A DNA stretch of 64,000 nt from Urophycis tenuis (GCA_036785325.1 JAXIVH010000137.1:186001-250000); one strand, 5' to 3'. Shown: positions 21,211 to 31,797, counted from the stretch's first letter. Notes: generated from the letters alone by a model not told the origin. Numbers and translations are program-made.

Positions 21211-24200
21211 ATGGAGGACGTCGATCAGGCGAGCAAAGATGGCCCAGAGACTGTTTCAGTCGAAATGCAAGCTGCCGACGAAAACCCTTGGCCACATTTG
21301 AACGAATGTTTTACTTTTAAATCCAAAAGGGGCAATATTGTTGTTATGCAGTGCCAAATGTGCCTTCCAAAGGTGACTCAACTGGCAGCATTTAATAATT
21401 CAACATCCAATCTGCGGAAGCATGTTTTGGTAAGTAGCCTACACAAAGTTTTTTCATGACTAGCAAATTTAGTGTAGTGCAGGGATAGCCTGGTCCTACC
21501 ATACACTCGTACAGTCAAAATTTAGCAATTAGTCACGAGAGGGTGTGGATTATGGAAAAATAAGTTAATGATGATATGAGATATATAAGATAATGATGAG
21601 TTAACGTGATAAGTCCAACGGCTAGCACCTCGGGACTTATCACGCCTCTCAGGCATTCCTTATTTTCTCCATTAATTCACACCGTCGAGTGGCTAATTGC
21701 TATTCTAAAACTGTTACCAACGCGGCAATATGAAAAATCATATAGCAATAAAAACGCTTCCGTTTCACTAATAATTCACTAGATGCGCAACAAAGTAGTT
21801 CCCAGATACAAGGAAGTAGTTCCCGGCCAGGTTGCAGAAACAACACGTCGCTTGCAAGCAATCACTTTATTTTTAACAGCCCCTTTCCACAAGCAATTTA
21901 TCGACCATAGTTATCCACCCAACAAATCGAAGTTAACTTTCCATTCCATAACAAAGCAGAAAAAAGCCGGTTCCGGATTTCTTTATTGTCGTCGTCGTTG
22001 CTATGCGCGGAGTGATATGTGAAGTGGTCAGCAGCAGCGTTGGATGGGGACAGGTGTACTTTATCGTCTCATAAGGTACACCTATCAGCCAATCAGAATC
22101 AAGCATTGGGACTTACAGTTTTAGAATAATGTACAGGTCCAATCGGCGAACAGAGGGAGTAGCTGAGAACGATGACGTTGAGGTCGTGCGCTTGTTTGAG
22201 CCATAGACTGTAAGGTTTGAGCTTTGTGAAATGTAAAAGACAAAATATGATGACTAGAAATAGGAAACCTTTTATCTATCAATGTTCTAATTTCAGTGTG
22301 ATTAATGAACACCACATTGATTGATGTACTGATTAAAGCATTTTCTTTCTTCACAGAGGAAACATCTATCTAAGCTGACAGCTTTCACTCATGCAAAGCG
22401 GGGCCATCAAACCCCAAATCCACAAGCCCCAAACCCAAGTAAGCAGGCAAAAATATCAGATTCAATGTCAGCGGGAGGCAACTGCCGTGTGCCACAGGGA
22501 AAGATCGACAAGCTCATCATTAACTTAATTTGTGAGGGTCTTCATGCATTTTCTTTGGTTCAACAACCTGCTTTTAAAGAGCTAGTAGTGGCACTCAATC
22601 CCCACATCAAGGTCATTTCCAGACCCACAGTCCGGACTAGAATAGAGGCAGCTGCCATTCAAATGAGGAAGAATGTGATATTGCGACTTAGTGAAGTCAG
22701 CAGTGTTGCCACAACCACAGATTGTTGGACTGCGCACCAGCAAAGTTTCATTGGGGTTACAGCTCATTGGATAGATGAGGGAACCTTAGAGAGGAGATCC
22801 GCTGCACTTGCGTGCAAGAGACTAAAAGGGTCCCACACTTTTGAGGTCGTTGCAGGTGCACTTGATGACATACACTGCCAATATAGAATAAGGGAGAAAG
22901 TGATAAGAACCACCACAGATAGTGGCTCAAACTTCATCAAAGCTTTCAGTGTGTTTGGCGAGCAGAGCCAGCCTGAGGATGCAGAGTCCGAGTCCGACCA
23001 AGATTCTTCCGAGGAGGTCCACGTCAGCTATCTGGACACCTGCAGCATCCTGGAGAAGGATAATGGCTTAGAGTACCAGCTTCCAACACACCAAAGGTGT
23101 GCATGCCACTTGTTAAATTTAGTTGCCACAACAGATGCTGACATGGCAGAAAAGAAAAATGATACATACAGTAGACTATCACGTGCAGCCTTTGGAAAAT
23201 GCCAAGCCATGTGGAACAAGACGGGTCGTTCATACATGGCAGCAGAAGTTGTGGAAGAGAATTGCCAGCTCCAGCTCATTCGGCCAAATAAAACAAGATG
23301 GAATTCGACGTTCATGGCAGTGGAGAGAATCATATGGATTGTACAAGAGAAAGGGGAGGAGGCAATCAGGAATGTTTCTGAAGCATTCAAATTGAAAATG
23401 TGAGTTTAATTAGCATTTTAACAGTATGAAATGTTTATAACAGTGCATGACGCTACCTTGAATATTTCCACATTATCCAGTTTTATGGAATTGTTCAATT
23501 AATATCCGTATTTGGCTGCACATTTCAAACTGTTTCTGCTTGATTTGCTAACAATTGTATTTTCTTGATCGGTTATGTTCTGTTAGGTTGAGTCAAGCAG
23601 AAATTGCTTTCTTGACTGAGTACTGCTTAGTGATGAAACCTTTGGTAAAGGCCTTGAACATTCTGCAGTCGGAGACAAACACGCACTTAGGATGGCTTCT
23701 TCCAGTAATCTTTCAGCTGCAAGCAAATCTCGGAAGGCAGGAGACATCCTCCAAGTTGTGTCTACCACTCGTCAGAGCCATTCAGGAGGGTGTCCAGAAG
23801 CGTTTTGGTGAGATGATGGAGGACCCTGAACTAATCGCCGCAGCAATACTTCTACCGAAGTTCAAAACCACCTGGACAGAGAGGCCTGATATCATTGAAA
23901 CAGGTATGATATCATAATATAATGTCATACTGTGATTTAAATGTTTATCACAGTTGTATCCACTTTGCTTTTATTCAATACAATGTGATAAGTGCTAAAC
24001 TGTTAGTCTCAAATTATAATTATTTTGTTATTTGTGGCAATCTTTGCATCATGATGCACTCTTGGTAGATTAATCTAAGCTTAATTGTCATAAATATTGT
24101 TGTTTGTCAATCATAAGGTCTGGTCTATGTCAGACAACACCTTGACCAGATGGCAGTGGCTGAGGTGGAGCAAGTTGGACAGCATTCATCAGATGAGGAT

Positions 24201-24477
24201 GATTTCTTCTCCTCTTTGAAGTCCAGAAGGTCAGAAGGCACAGGGGAGTTGGAAGGGTACCTAGCCTGTGCCTCAGACAATATGGATCTGCTCAACTCCT
24301 TTTCAAATATAAAAAAAACTCTCTTTAAAACTCAACACGGGCCTACCTGCCTCAGCTGCCTGTGAGCGACTTTTCAGTTGTGCTGGATTACTCTTTACTG
24401 CAAAGCGGGCAAGGATGAGCGCAACAAACTTTGAGAATCAACTGCTGCTCAAACTTAACCAGAAGTTTGTAGACTAA
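21211..24477 (+). pseudogene. Tol2-like hAT transposase, four exons, one frameshift near the C-terminus
   Basis: Catalyses cut-and-paste transposition. Exons: 21211-21429 (MEDVDQA...; BED-type finger with CQMCLPK and NLRKHV), 22357-23399, 23587-23903, and from about 24119 to 24477. Splice sites are GTAAGT, TTCACAG, GTGAGT, GTTAG, GTATGA and ATAAG. Exon 2 holds ATTTDCW and TTTDSGSNF with the first two catalytic acidic residues, the conserved RCACHLLNLV block and RPNKTRWNSTF. Exon 3 has AAAILLPKFKT. In exon 4 the frame after SFSNIKK enters A8 (24311-24318) and ends at TGA 24363-24365. The adjacent frame continues with PASAACERLFS, which holds the third catalytic residue (Glu) and the dimerisation region, to TAA 24475-24477. 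One extra A explains the shift. Start chosen by alignment of MED with the Tol2 start. Confidence 0.88.
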
Positions 24478-24481
24478 TCCT

Positions 24482-24829
24482 CTTAAAGGAGAAATCTGGT
24501 GAGTTTTCATATAGATCTCCATTTGTCAAGGCCACAGAGTACTGTTGGTACGGAAAAATAAACCCTGAAAACGATCAGTTTCTCAGTTGCGATAGCCAGC
24601 AGCTAACGCAGCCTGTCAGCTACAGCACTACACTCTGGGGGTATGGACATGATGGAGGCTCATGAACATGCCCCAGAGTGTAGCTCTGTAGCTGCCTGGC
24701 TGTGTTAGCTGTTGGCTGTAGCAACTGAGAAACTGATTGTTTTCAGGGTTTATTTTTCCGTACCAACAGTACTCTGTGGCCTTGACAAATGGAGATCTAC
24801 ATGAAAACTCACCAGACTTCTCCTTTAAG
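24482..24829. mobile_element. 350-bp fold-back element inside the Tol2-like transposon
   Basis: The left part (CTTAAAGGAGAAATCTGG, TGAGTTTTCAT, GGAGATCTAC-like) is the reverse complement of the right part (ending CCAGACTTCTCCTTTAAG). Arms are about 150 bases, with the sequence CCACAGAGTACTGTTGGTAC and its inverse near their middles. It sits just after the transposase stop, in the presumed 3' UTR. Non-coding palindromic MITE or inverted duplication. Confidence 0.8.
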
Positions 24830-25532
24830 GTGGACATACAAACAACTTTCATGTAGACATACCATGGGACAGGGACTTTATTTTTTATTTTTAGCAGCTG
24901 CTATTGAGTTCATTTTACAAGTTAGAAGTTTACTTGATGTGTTTTATTGTTAGACATTAAGCGCCCAGAATGCCATCAGAGTATTGCACTATTTTACTTT
25001 TTTCTGAAATGTTCCTGATAGAGATTGTATTTATATTTTGATCATTTATGGAGTCAAAACACGTGATTTAGCCTTGATTTGCATTGTAACTGTTTATGTT
25101 TGTGAAGAAAAAAAGGATGGCCCTCAGAGCTAACAATGCATGGCACTTTCAATTGATGGTTTGAAAATGTAAATTTATGGGGTCTTACATGTCATATGTG
25201 ACATTTTTTATTTTGTTATGCATTTGTATAGATGTTTATACATTTGTATAGATTTTTCTTTAATTAAAAAGAAAATAGTTTCGCATTCATGACCCCTTGT
25301 CCTATTTTCACTACACGGGAGAATCTCCCTGCCTCGTTTTAGTGTTCTCATTTTTTAAATGTAACTAAGTAACTTTGACTTAAAGTACATTTTAAACGAA
25401 CTACTTATTACTTTTACTTGAGTAATTTTTCAGATGGGTAATTGCACTTTTACTTGAGTAATATTTTATCAATGTATTGGTACTTTTACTTGAGTACAAT
25501 ATTTTAGTACTTTTTCCACCTCTGCCTACAGG

Positions 25533-26260
25533 CTACTAGGTTAGGATTGGTCAGGGATGGTAGGCTATCTGGGGAGGTTTGGCAGGGGGAGGATGGTTCA
25601 TCTCCACCTTCGAGGTCCCCTGATGTGGTACATCGTTTGCGTCTCTTACCAAAATTCAATGAGAGGGAACCAGATGTGTTTTTTTCATTGTTTGAACGGC
25701 TTGCAGAGGCAAGGAATTGGTAAGATTCTGATCGCACTTTATTATTGCAGAGTGTGTTGACAGGGAAGGCACAAGAGGCATATGCATCGTTGGGTTGGGA
25801 GAACATCACGTATGAGTCAGTCAAGGCTGCTGTGCTGAAGGCATACAAAGGCATATTGCCAGCGTTTTAGGACATGGCAAAAGAGGGCTGACCAGTCACA
25901 CATGGACTTTGTGAGGGAGTTAACCAATCATTTCAATCGATGGTGAATAGCCTCAAGTGTGGATTACTTTGATAGTTTGTGCAATCTGATCATCCTGGAG
26001 CAGTTTAAAAACTCTCTGCCCAATGGGGTGGCCACGTATCTTAATGAGCATAAGGTTGAAGCTGCTACTGAAGCTGCAGGGCTGGCTGATGAGTACATAC
26101 TCATTCATAGACGTGGTCCTGGTGAGCCTGACCGGGAACCTGTGGGGTGAAAGGAGAGGAGTGTTAGGTCGCCAATTAGTAGTGGGAGTTACATGAGTAA
26201 GGGGTTCCGGACATCGCCTCATGGAGGGGAAAAGAGGTATCGCTATTGTCATGAGGTAGG
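25533..26260 (+). pseudogene. Gmr1-like gag with SCAN-like capsid region and damaged zinc knuckle
   Basis: Frames read LLPKFNEREPDVFFSLFE, LLQSVLTGKAQEAYASL, AAVLKAYKGILPAF, then a stop (25868-25870), RTWQKRADQSHMDFVREL, a shift, LEQFKNSLPNGVATYLNEHK and ADEYILIHR. This is the alpha-helical capsid fold related to the SCAN domain of vertebrate zinc-finger proteins. The knuckle region reads KRYRYCHEVGHWKLDC: the CX2CX4HX4C pattern lacks its first Cys (Tyr instead). An N-terminal coiled-coil-like part is at 20809-20922, beyond the hAT. Confidence 0.8.
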
Positions 26261-27059
26261 CCATTGGAAATTAGACTGCCCGAGGCTTAAGGCTAAGGGG
26301 CAGCATGTGGGCGGTAGGAGTGTAAGTGCTGCCCTGGCTGCCAGTGTTTGGTGTCCTAGAGAGGTGAGGGCACAGAAGGATGAGTTGGAGAAATTAGATG
26401 CAACGTGTGTTTTTGAGGCCTATATACCTTTCATTTCAGAGGGGTTGGTAACACAGGTTGGCAGTGACACAAGGGTGCCTGTAGAAATTTTTGAGGGATA
26501 CAGGAGCTCTTAATTCATATGTTTTAGAGTCTGTTTTTTCTTTCTCTGAGAAAACTGATACAGGGGACAGGGTTAGGGTTAGGTTAGGGTGAGTCCTTAT
26601 GTGTGGACTGGGGTTGGGGGTGTTGCCTGTTTCAGTGCATAATATGAATTTGGACTGTGAATTGGTGAAAGGTGAGGTTTCTATGGGTGTGAGACCAGTA
26701 TTGCCAATTGAAGGGGTGGTTATAATTTTGGGAAACGACTTGGCAGGCAGTTGTGTGTGGGCTATGGTGCAACCACCTCCTGTGGTCTCCTGTACTCCTT
26801 CAGGTGCAGAACAGGCTGATGAAAGTGTAGTGCGCTTTCCTGAGGTTTTTTCTGCTTGGGCAGTTACAAGGGCAATGATTCGGGAGTCCAGAGTAGCTGG
26901 CATGGGGGAGTCATGCATAGCAGATGGGGAAATTAAGATGGTTTTGCCATGTTTGCCTGATTTTCCTTTGTCTGTGTCCCGCAGTGAGCTGCAGACAAAG
27001 AGCTGACCGATCCTTGGAGAAGCTGTTTGGGGCTGTGCTAGAGATGGAAAATGTTGTCA

Positions 27060-28630
27060 GTGGGTACTGTCTTCAGGAGGGTATCTTAATGAGGAAGTGG
27101 GTGCCTCATGGGGAGAATTTTGTGGGGGATCCAATTTTCCAGGTTGTAGTCCCTTCCAAATTTTGGGGACATGTGTTAGAGCTGGCCCATGATCGCTCAG
27201 GGCACTTGGGGGTCCAGAAAAAATGTCATTTTAAGTCATTTTTTCTGGCCACGTCTTAAGAAAGACATTTCTCTGCATATTAAAAATTGTCAGCTGACTG
27301 GTAAGCCAAACCAAGTCATTAAACCCACCCCATTGCAGCCAATTCCAGCTATTAGTCAGCCATTTGAGTATTTGCTTATTGATTGTGTGGGGCCGCTACC
27401 TAGGGCAAGGTCAGGTTGCCAGTATTTGCTGTCCGTTATGTGTCAAAGTACTAGATACCCAGCAGCATATCCTTTGCGCACAATAACCGCAAGATCTGTA
27501 GTTAAGGCTCTGACACACTTCATTTCTGTTTTTGGTATTCCTAGAGACATCCGGAGTGACCAGGGATAACATTTTTCCTCCCATATGTTGAGCCAGGTGT
27601 TAAAACTCTTGGGTATCAGACATAACCAATCATCAGCCTACCATGCTCAGTCAAGGTGCGCTCAATCTTTCCATCAAAGACTTAAAGCAGGGAGGGAGTT
27701 GAGCCTCCGGACAGCCTGGTGAAAGAAGCTGTCCTTGAGCCTGCTGGTTCTGGCCCGGAGACTCCGTCGGAGAGGAGACTGCGGAGTCTCCGGGCCAGAA
27801 CCAGCAGGCTCAAGGACACCACCAGGCTGTCTGGAGGCTCAACTCCCTCCCTGCTCTGCCCCTGCCCCCCCCCCCCTCCTCTGCCCCCCTGCCACAGACT
27901 CTTAACCTTGCAACCACCTCAGACCATCACCCTCCCACCACCACTCACAAACTCTAATCCCAACTATGACACTTTAGTGTCACTTTAATGTCTTTTGACT
28001 GTTTTTGCATATATTTTGCACTATTCAATTTTAAACGCACTACCTCACTTTTTTTCATACTTTTCTGTGTTTCTATGTTTTGTCTGTACAATGTCCGTTT
28101 GTCTACCTTGTTTGTCCATTTGTTCATTTTGCACCGCAGGTCTGAGAGGACTGCAATTTCATCTGTGCTATATGCCTGCCATGTAGCACACTTGACAATA
28201 AAGATACTTGAATCTAAATCACTTTTGCGTGCTAATTGTACGGATTAATGGGGACTGGGAGGATGGGCTCCCATGGTTGCTTTTAGCTGCACGAGAAGTA
28301 GTGCAGGAAAGCACAGGATGTAGTCCAAATGATTTAGTGTTTGGCCATTTTGTACGGGGGCCATTGTCTGTGTTGAAGGATGGTTGGAAGGAGTCAGATC
28401 CACCCACCAACTTAATTGACTATGTCAATGGGTTTAGACATCGGTTATACACTGCTGGTGAGCTGGCAAAACATATGCTGACTTCATCACAGGCGAAGAT
28501 GAAGAAGAGATATGACCGTCGGGCTGAGCTGCGTGAGTTCAGTGTGGGTGATAGGGTTTTGGCTCTGTGTCCGTTGGTGAGGTTCCCTTTCCAAGTGAAA
28601 TTCATGAGTCCATACACTGTGGTTTAACAG
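27060..28630 (+). pseudogene. Gmr1-like integrase, interrupted
   Basis: The N-terminal zinc-binding part (LAHDRSGHLGVQKK, then a shift, WPRLKKDISLHIKNCQ) is followed by core residues LLIDCVGPLPRARSG (first Asp) and IPRDIRSDQG (second Asp), with a stop after DQG (27567-27569). SAYHAQSQG precedes the LINE insertion. The core resumes at 28245 with NGDWEDGLPWLLLAAREV, PNDLVFGH and KKRYDRRAE, as in Gypsy integrases. The third acidic residue falls at the insertion boundary. Not functional. Confidence 0.8.
27688..28221 (+). mobile_element. 5'-inverted LINE 3' end inserted in the Gmr1-like integrase
   Basis: The 3' part is a LINE end on the plus strand: ERRLRSLRARTSRLKD (same C-terminal motif as the L2-type LINE), a pyrimidine-rich UTR, then CACTTGACAATAAAGATACTTGAATCT. 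The first 80 bases (27688-27765) are an inverted copy of the adjacent coding end (27782-27853), giving a hairpin with a 16-base loop. This is the layout left by 5' inversion during target-primed reverse transcription. Confidence 0.75.
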
Positions 28631-28949
28631 GTGTCAAACAAAAACTATTTACTCTAAACTCATGGATGGCGGAAATCTGTGAAATTGTTCCATGTGAACC
28701 TGCTTAAGCCTTATTATGCTCACCCTTCCAGTGTATCCAGTGTTAACCAGCAGGGGTCAGTGGCAGAGAGTCCAGTCCTGGTAGTAGATACAGTGGGAGT
28801 GGTTCCAGATGAGACATTGGATGAGGTGTGTGAGCCTGATGTGGGGGTGCTGTCGGGCCGGTTGAAAAACTCAAAGGTTGCTCATGCATCTGACAAAAGC
28901 ACAGGCTCTGGAATTTGAGACACTGATTTTGAAATATCCTGGTTTGTTT

Positions 28950-30231
28950 GGCGATGTGCCGACCCGCACTGATTGGGCAGAGCATGATATTGATGTGGGT
29001 GAGGCGTTGCCCATGTGAGTTTCCCCAGTGAAGCGTAAATATTTAGAGGCTGAAATTGAGTATATGGTGGAAAATGATATTGCAACACCTTTGTCGTCGA
29101 GCTGGGCCTCTCCATGTCTTTTGGTACCTAAGAGTGATAAATCACCTAGGTTTTGCTCTGATTTCAGGAAGGTCAATAAGGTGACAAAGCTAGACTTGTT
29201 TCCCTTGCCCCGCATAGAGGATTGTGGAGACCAGGTTGGTACTGCCCGGTATGTGAGCAAATTTGATTTGTTGAAGGGGTACTGGCAGGTGCCCTTGTCC
29301 CAACGAGCACAAGAAGGCAGCTTTTGTTACTCCTTCAGGACTGTATTCCTATAAAGTGATGCAGTTTGGGTTAAGGAACGCACCGGCAACTTTCAGCGTT
29401 TAATGGACTGTGTGGTGGCTGGGCTAGCCGGTTGTGCCGTTTATTTGGATGACTTGGTGGTCTACAGTGATTCCTGGTTTTCTCACATGCAGTGGGTTAG
29501 GGCTCTATTTGATCGGTTGTCCCAAGCAAACCTTACTGTGAACCTTGCTAAGTGTGAACTGGCTTGGGCAACTGTGACTTATCTAGGTCGAGTTGTTGGA
29601 CAGGGGCAGGTGGCTCCTGTACATGCAAAAGTGTTGGCAGTTGAGCTATTTCCACAACCTGCTACTAAGGAAGAGCTCATGAGGTTTCTTGGCATGGTGG
29701 GTTATTACCGCTGTTTTTGTCACTTACAAACGTATTGAAAGCCAAGGCTCAGTTTGTGTGGTCAACAGAGTGTCAGGAAGCCTTTAATAATGTTAAGGCT
29801 CTTTTGTGTTCAGCACCAGTGTTGGCTGTGCCCCGTTTTGACTGTCCTTTTTTTTTGCAGGTGGATGCAAGCCATGTAGGTGCAGGAGGGGGGCTGATGC
29901 AGGGAGATGAGCATGGAGTTGACAGGCCGGTTAGTTTTTTTCAAATAAATTTAACCATCATCAGGTGAACTACTCAGTAGTTGAGAAGGAGGCGCTTGCC
30001 TTGGTGTGGGCTCTGCAGCACTTTGCAGTTTATGTGGAGTCAGGTGTAGCACCGGTTGTGGTCTACACAGACCACAATACCCTCACCTTTATAAATAGTT
30101 TGCAGTGCCCCAGTCAGAGATTGATTAGGTGGTCACTGTTTCTGCAGGCCCATAGTTTGGCCATCCAACACATTAAAGGTTGTGAAAATGTAGTTGCAGA
30201 TGCACTTTCAAGGGCGCCAGTGATGGAGTAG
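28950..30231 (+). pseudogene. Gmr1-like reverse transcriptase and RNase H
   Basis: RT blocks: YMVENDIATPLSSSWASPCL, FCSDFRKVNKVTKLD, YVSKFDLLKGYWQVPLS (29028-29354); a shift; then CAVYLDDLVVYSD (catalytic YLDD; 29403-29738). RNase H: LQVDASHVGAGGGL, YSVVEKEALALVWALQHF, VVYTDHNTLTF, VADALSRAPVME with stop at 30229-30231. The tether matches Gypsy. Several frameshifts and a stop before VSPVKRKY make it inactive. It lies downstream of integrase, unlike standard Gypsy elements. Confidence 0.88.
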
Positions 30232-30282
30232 TCATTATGGGGGTTGTGACGGAGATCCTGTGGGGACCCCCATTTTATGGCG

Positions 30283-30305
30283 AGGGGGGGGGGGGGGATG
30301 TGACG

Positions 30306-30344
<39 letters not shown>

Positions 30345-30618
30345 CCTCCTGTCGTGGGCAGGGCCGCCAGGGAGCATTGATTCCACCTGGGCTCTGGGGG
30401 TGGGGTTGGGACTTTTTTCATTTCAGGTCTCAGTGGCAGAGATCTGTCTCTCTCCCCCTGCAGTAACCCGGGTTTGGTTTGTGTTGGTTTTGTATTTGGG
30501 TTATTTGTTCTCTTTACAGCAGTTTGGTTGTTTATACTATTTCTTTTGTTTTTTTGTTCAAGAAATACTTTTCTAAACATTGATTTGGTGGGCATCTATC
30601 TCCCTTTGTTGCCATGGC
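30283..30618 (+). repeat. Polypurine tract and 3' LTR of the Gmr1-like element
   Basis: GAGGGGGGGGGGGGGA (about 30282-30298) precedes TGTGACGACCCTC, the LTR start at 30299. The LTR has a (CT)n run (about 30305-30341), shares its first 130 bases with the 5' remnant, and ends near GCCATGGCA around 30618, where an AT/CA run follows. I could not confirm a flanking duplication because a SINE occupies the left boundary. Confidence 0.75.
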
Positions 30619-31052
30619 AATATATATACACACACACACACACACACTACTAACCAGTAGCGCACACTGGGGCCGTCATAATACCTTGCACTTTGGCCAC
30701 TTGTTTGTTTCGTTTATCAGTTTTATGGTCAACAAGCTGATGTCGTCATCTTGTAAGAGAGGTGAAGCTATAGCTAGCAAATGGCCTTTCATCAGTCGTT
30801 AAGGCCGTTCTAGGTCAATCTAGCAACAACAAAGGCCGCCTGTGTCTTGGGCAAAGAGTTGCATTTGAACACACCGCAAAGGCAACAGCCAACTAGCGAG
30901 CAGGTCCTGCACTTGTGTGACTGGAAATGACTGTCCCAGAGTGGTAGTTTTCTGTTGGCTCCACACCCTGGTTCGAGGTAGTGTGAACAACCCTATGGAG
31001 CTTCTTTTTTTTATGAAACCTTTGTGACTGCTAAGGAAAAAATGTAAAACTG
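30619..31052. other. Spacer with (CA)n; nothing recognised
   Basis: A short (TA)n(CA)n run at about 30620-30648, then sequence without recognised genes or repeat ends up to the SINE. Confidence 0.6.
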
Positions 31053-31235
31053 TGGGCAGCAGTAGCTCAGTGGGTAGAGCGGGCTGACAGAGCGGGTCGT
31101 CCACTAACCGTAGGGTCGGCGGTTTGATCTCCTTGATCCCCCCTCCTCCAACTGTCCACATGTCGAACCCCACAAATGTACTGATTGTAAGTCGCTTTGG
31201 ACAAAAGTATCAGCTAAATGCCCCTTTACCCTTTA
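31053..31235 (+). mobile_element. tRNA-derived SINE fragment
   Basis: The head is tRNA-like: GCAGTAGCTCAGTGGGTAGAGC (A box in TAGCTCAGTGG), with GGTCGGCGGTTTGATCTCC as a worn B box. The 3' part reads AAGTCGCTTTGGACAAAAGT...GCTAAATG, the tail shared by fish V-SINE/L2-type elements. No acceptor stem pairs, so it is not a tRNA gene. Confidence 0.75.
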
Positions 31236-31583
31236 AAATTATCATGCCAAAATGTGGATTCACTTACCCTTTCAAGCTAGGGTATGCAATTTATTTGAGA
31301 AACATTTTTGGTTATATTTGTTGAAGTCCTCTTTACATACCAACTGCAATCTGCAAATGCAGATTGCAAATACAAATGCAGAACAAAAAAAAAAGAAAAC
31401 AATCTTGCATCTGTGGCTTTCACAAGCCTGTATGAGCATGTGCAATATTTAATTAGCCTACTATGCTCTCCTGACCCCTATGTTTTAGCAAGCCAAAAAT
31501 GTTTCATCAGTGCAAACAGTTGTTTCACTTCTTTCTGGTAAATGGTAGACTACGACGAGAGGATAGGATGACGTGTAGGCCAG

Positions 31584-31649
31584 GATAAAAAGCAGGGTCA
31601 TGGAGGGACCCTGACAACGGAGACAGCAGACCTGCGTTCAGGCGTGACG
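31584..31649 (+). promoter_or_regulatory. Orphan C3-like promoter and leader
   Basis: GATAAAAAGCAGGGTCATGG (TATA-like) begins at 31584, then AGCAGACCTGC and GGCGTGACG directly before ATG 31650. Same spacing and words as before C3-B exon 1, on the opposite strand. Confidence 0.6.
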
Positions 31650-31726
31650 ATGGGTCTGGCGATGCGTCCTCTCAGTGTGGCCTGTCTGGCCCTCCTCTTG
31701 TCTGCTGTTGCAAGCAGTGCTCCATT
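31650..31726 (+). pseudogene. Orphan C3 signal-peptide exon, opposite strand to the two C3 copies
   Basis: Reads MGLAMRPLSVACLALLLSAV then ASSAPL, ending in phase 2 at GTGAGT (31727-31732), exactly as C3-B exon 1 does. The core VACLALLLS matches C3-B. Downstream on the plus strand a Rex3 LINE begins about 70 bases later. I find no exon resembling KVLSAPN... between there and 39.7 kb, where C3-A ends on the other strand. It is therefore either a truncated third C3 copy, a piece of an inversion, or a misassembly. The exon itself is undamaged. Confidence 0.8.
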
Positions 31727-31797
31727 GTGAGTAGTCTTTGATTAACATAGGATCAGCCTTGATGTGTTCCTAAATTTAAACGACATTAAGAGAAGAT

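Larger units (their letters stand above)
20923..25524 (+). mobile_element. Tol2-like autonomous-type hAT transposon (4602 bp)
   Basis: Left end CAGAGGTGGAAAGTA; right end TACTTTTTCCACCTCTG, its imperfect inverse. The flanking 8-bp duplication is exact: CCTACAGG at 20915-20922 and 25525-25532. Subterminal AGTA/TACTTG words resemble Tol2. It encodes a four-exon transposase with the Tol2 exon plan and is close to Tol2 in total length (about 4.7 kb from general knowledge). It split the gag of the Gmr1-like element; reading across the duplication rejoins gag. A 350-bp fold-back insertion sits after the transposase stop. One homopolymer frameshift disrupts the transposase. Confidence 0.93.
19548..30618 (+). 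mobile_element. Gmr1-like Ty3/Gypsy retrotransposon, decayed, with three nested insertions
   Basis: Order on the plus strand: truncated 5' LTR (19548-19679), gag (20809-20922 and 25533-26260), protease-like stretch (about 26620-26770), integrase (27060-27690 and 28222-28630), reverse transcriptase (28950-29720), RNase H (29740-30231), polypurine tract, 3' LTR (30299-30618). Integrase upstream of reverse transcriptase is the hallmark of the Gmr1-like group of deuterostome Gypsy elements. The ends share TGTGA[CT]GACCCTC and GGGAGCATTGATTCCA. Stops and shifts break every domain. Nested inside are a hAT MITE (19704-20800), a Tol2-like hAT (20923-25524) and a LINE end (about 27688-28221). The right limit is approximate. 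Confidence 0.85.

Noticed and set aside
26573..26594. Interstitial telomeric repeat (GGGTTAGGGTTAGG...)
   Set aside because: Only about three imperfect units inside the gag/protease part of the Gmr1-like element; too short to be an array.
30114..30595. Open frames over the (CT)n run
   Set aside because: Low-complexity RERERE-type translations of a microsatellite in the 3' LTR.
31053..31130. tRNA gene
   Set aside because: A-box-like and B-box-like words are present, but no acceptor or anticodon stems pair. The 3' half is a SINE tail.
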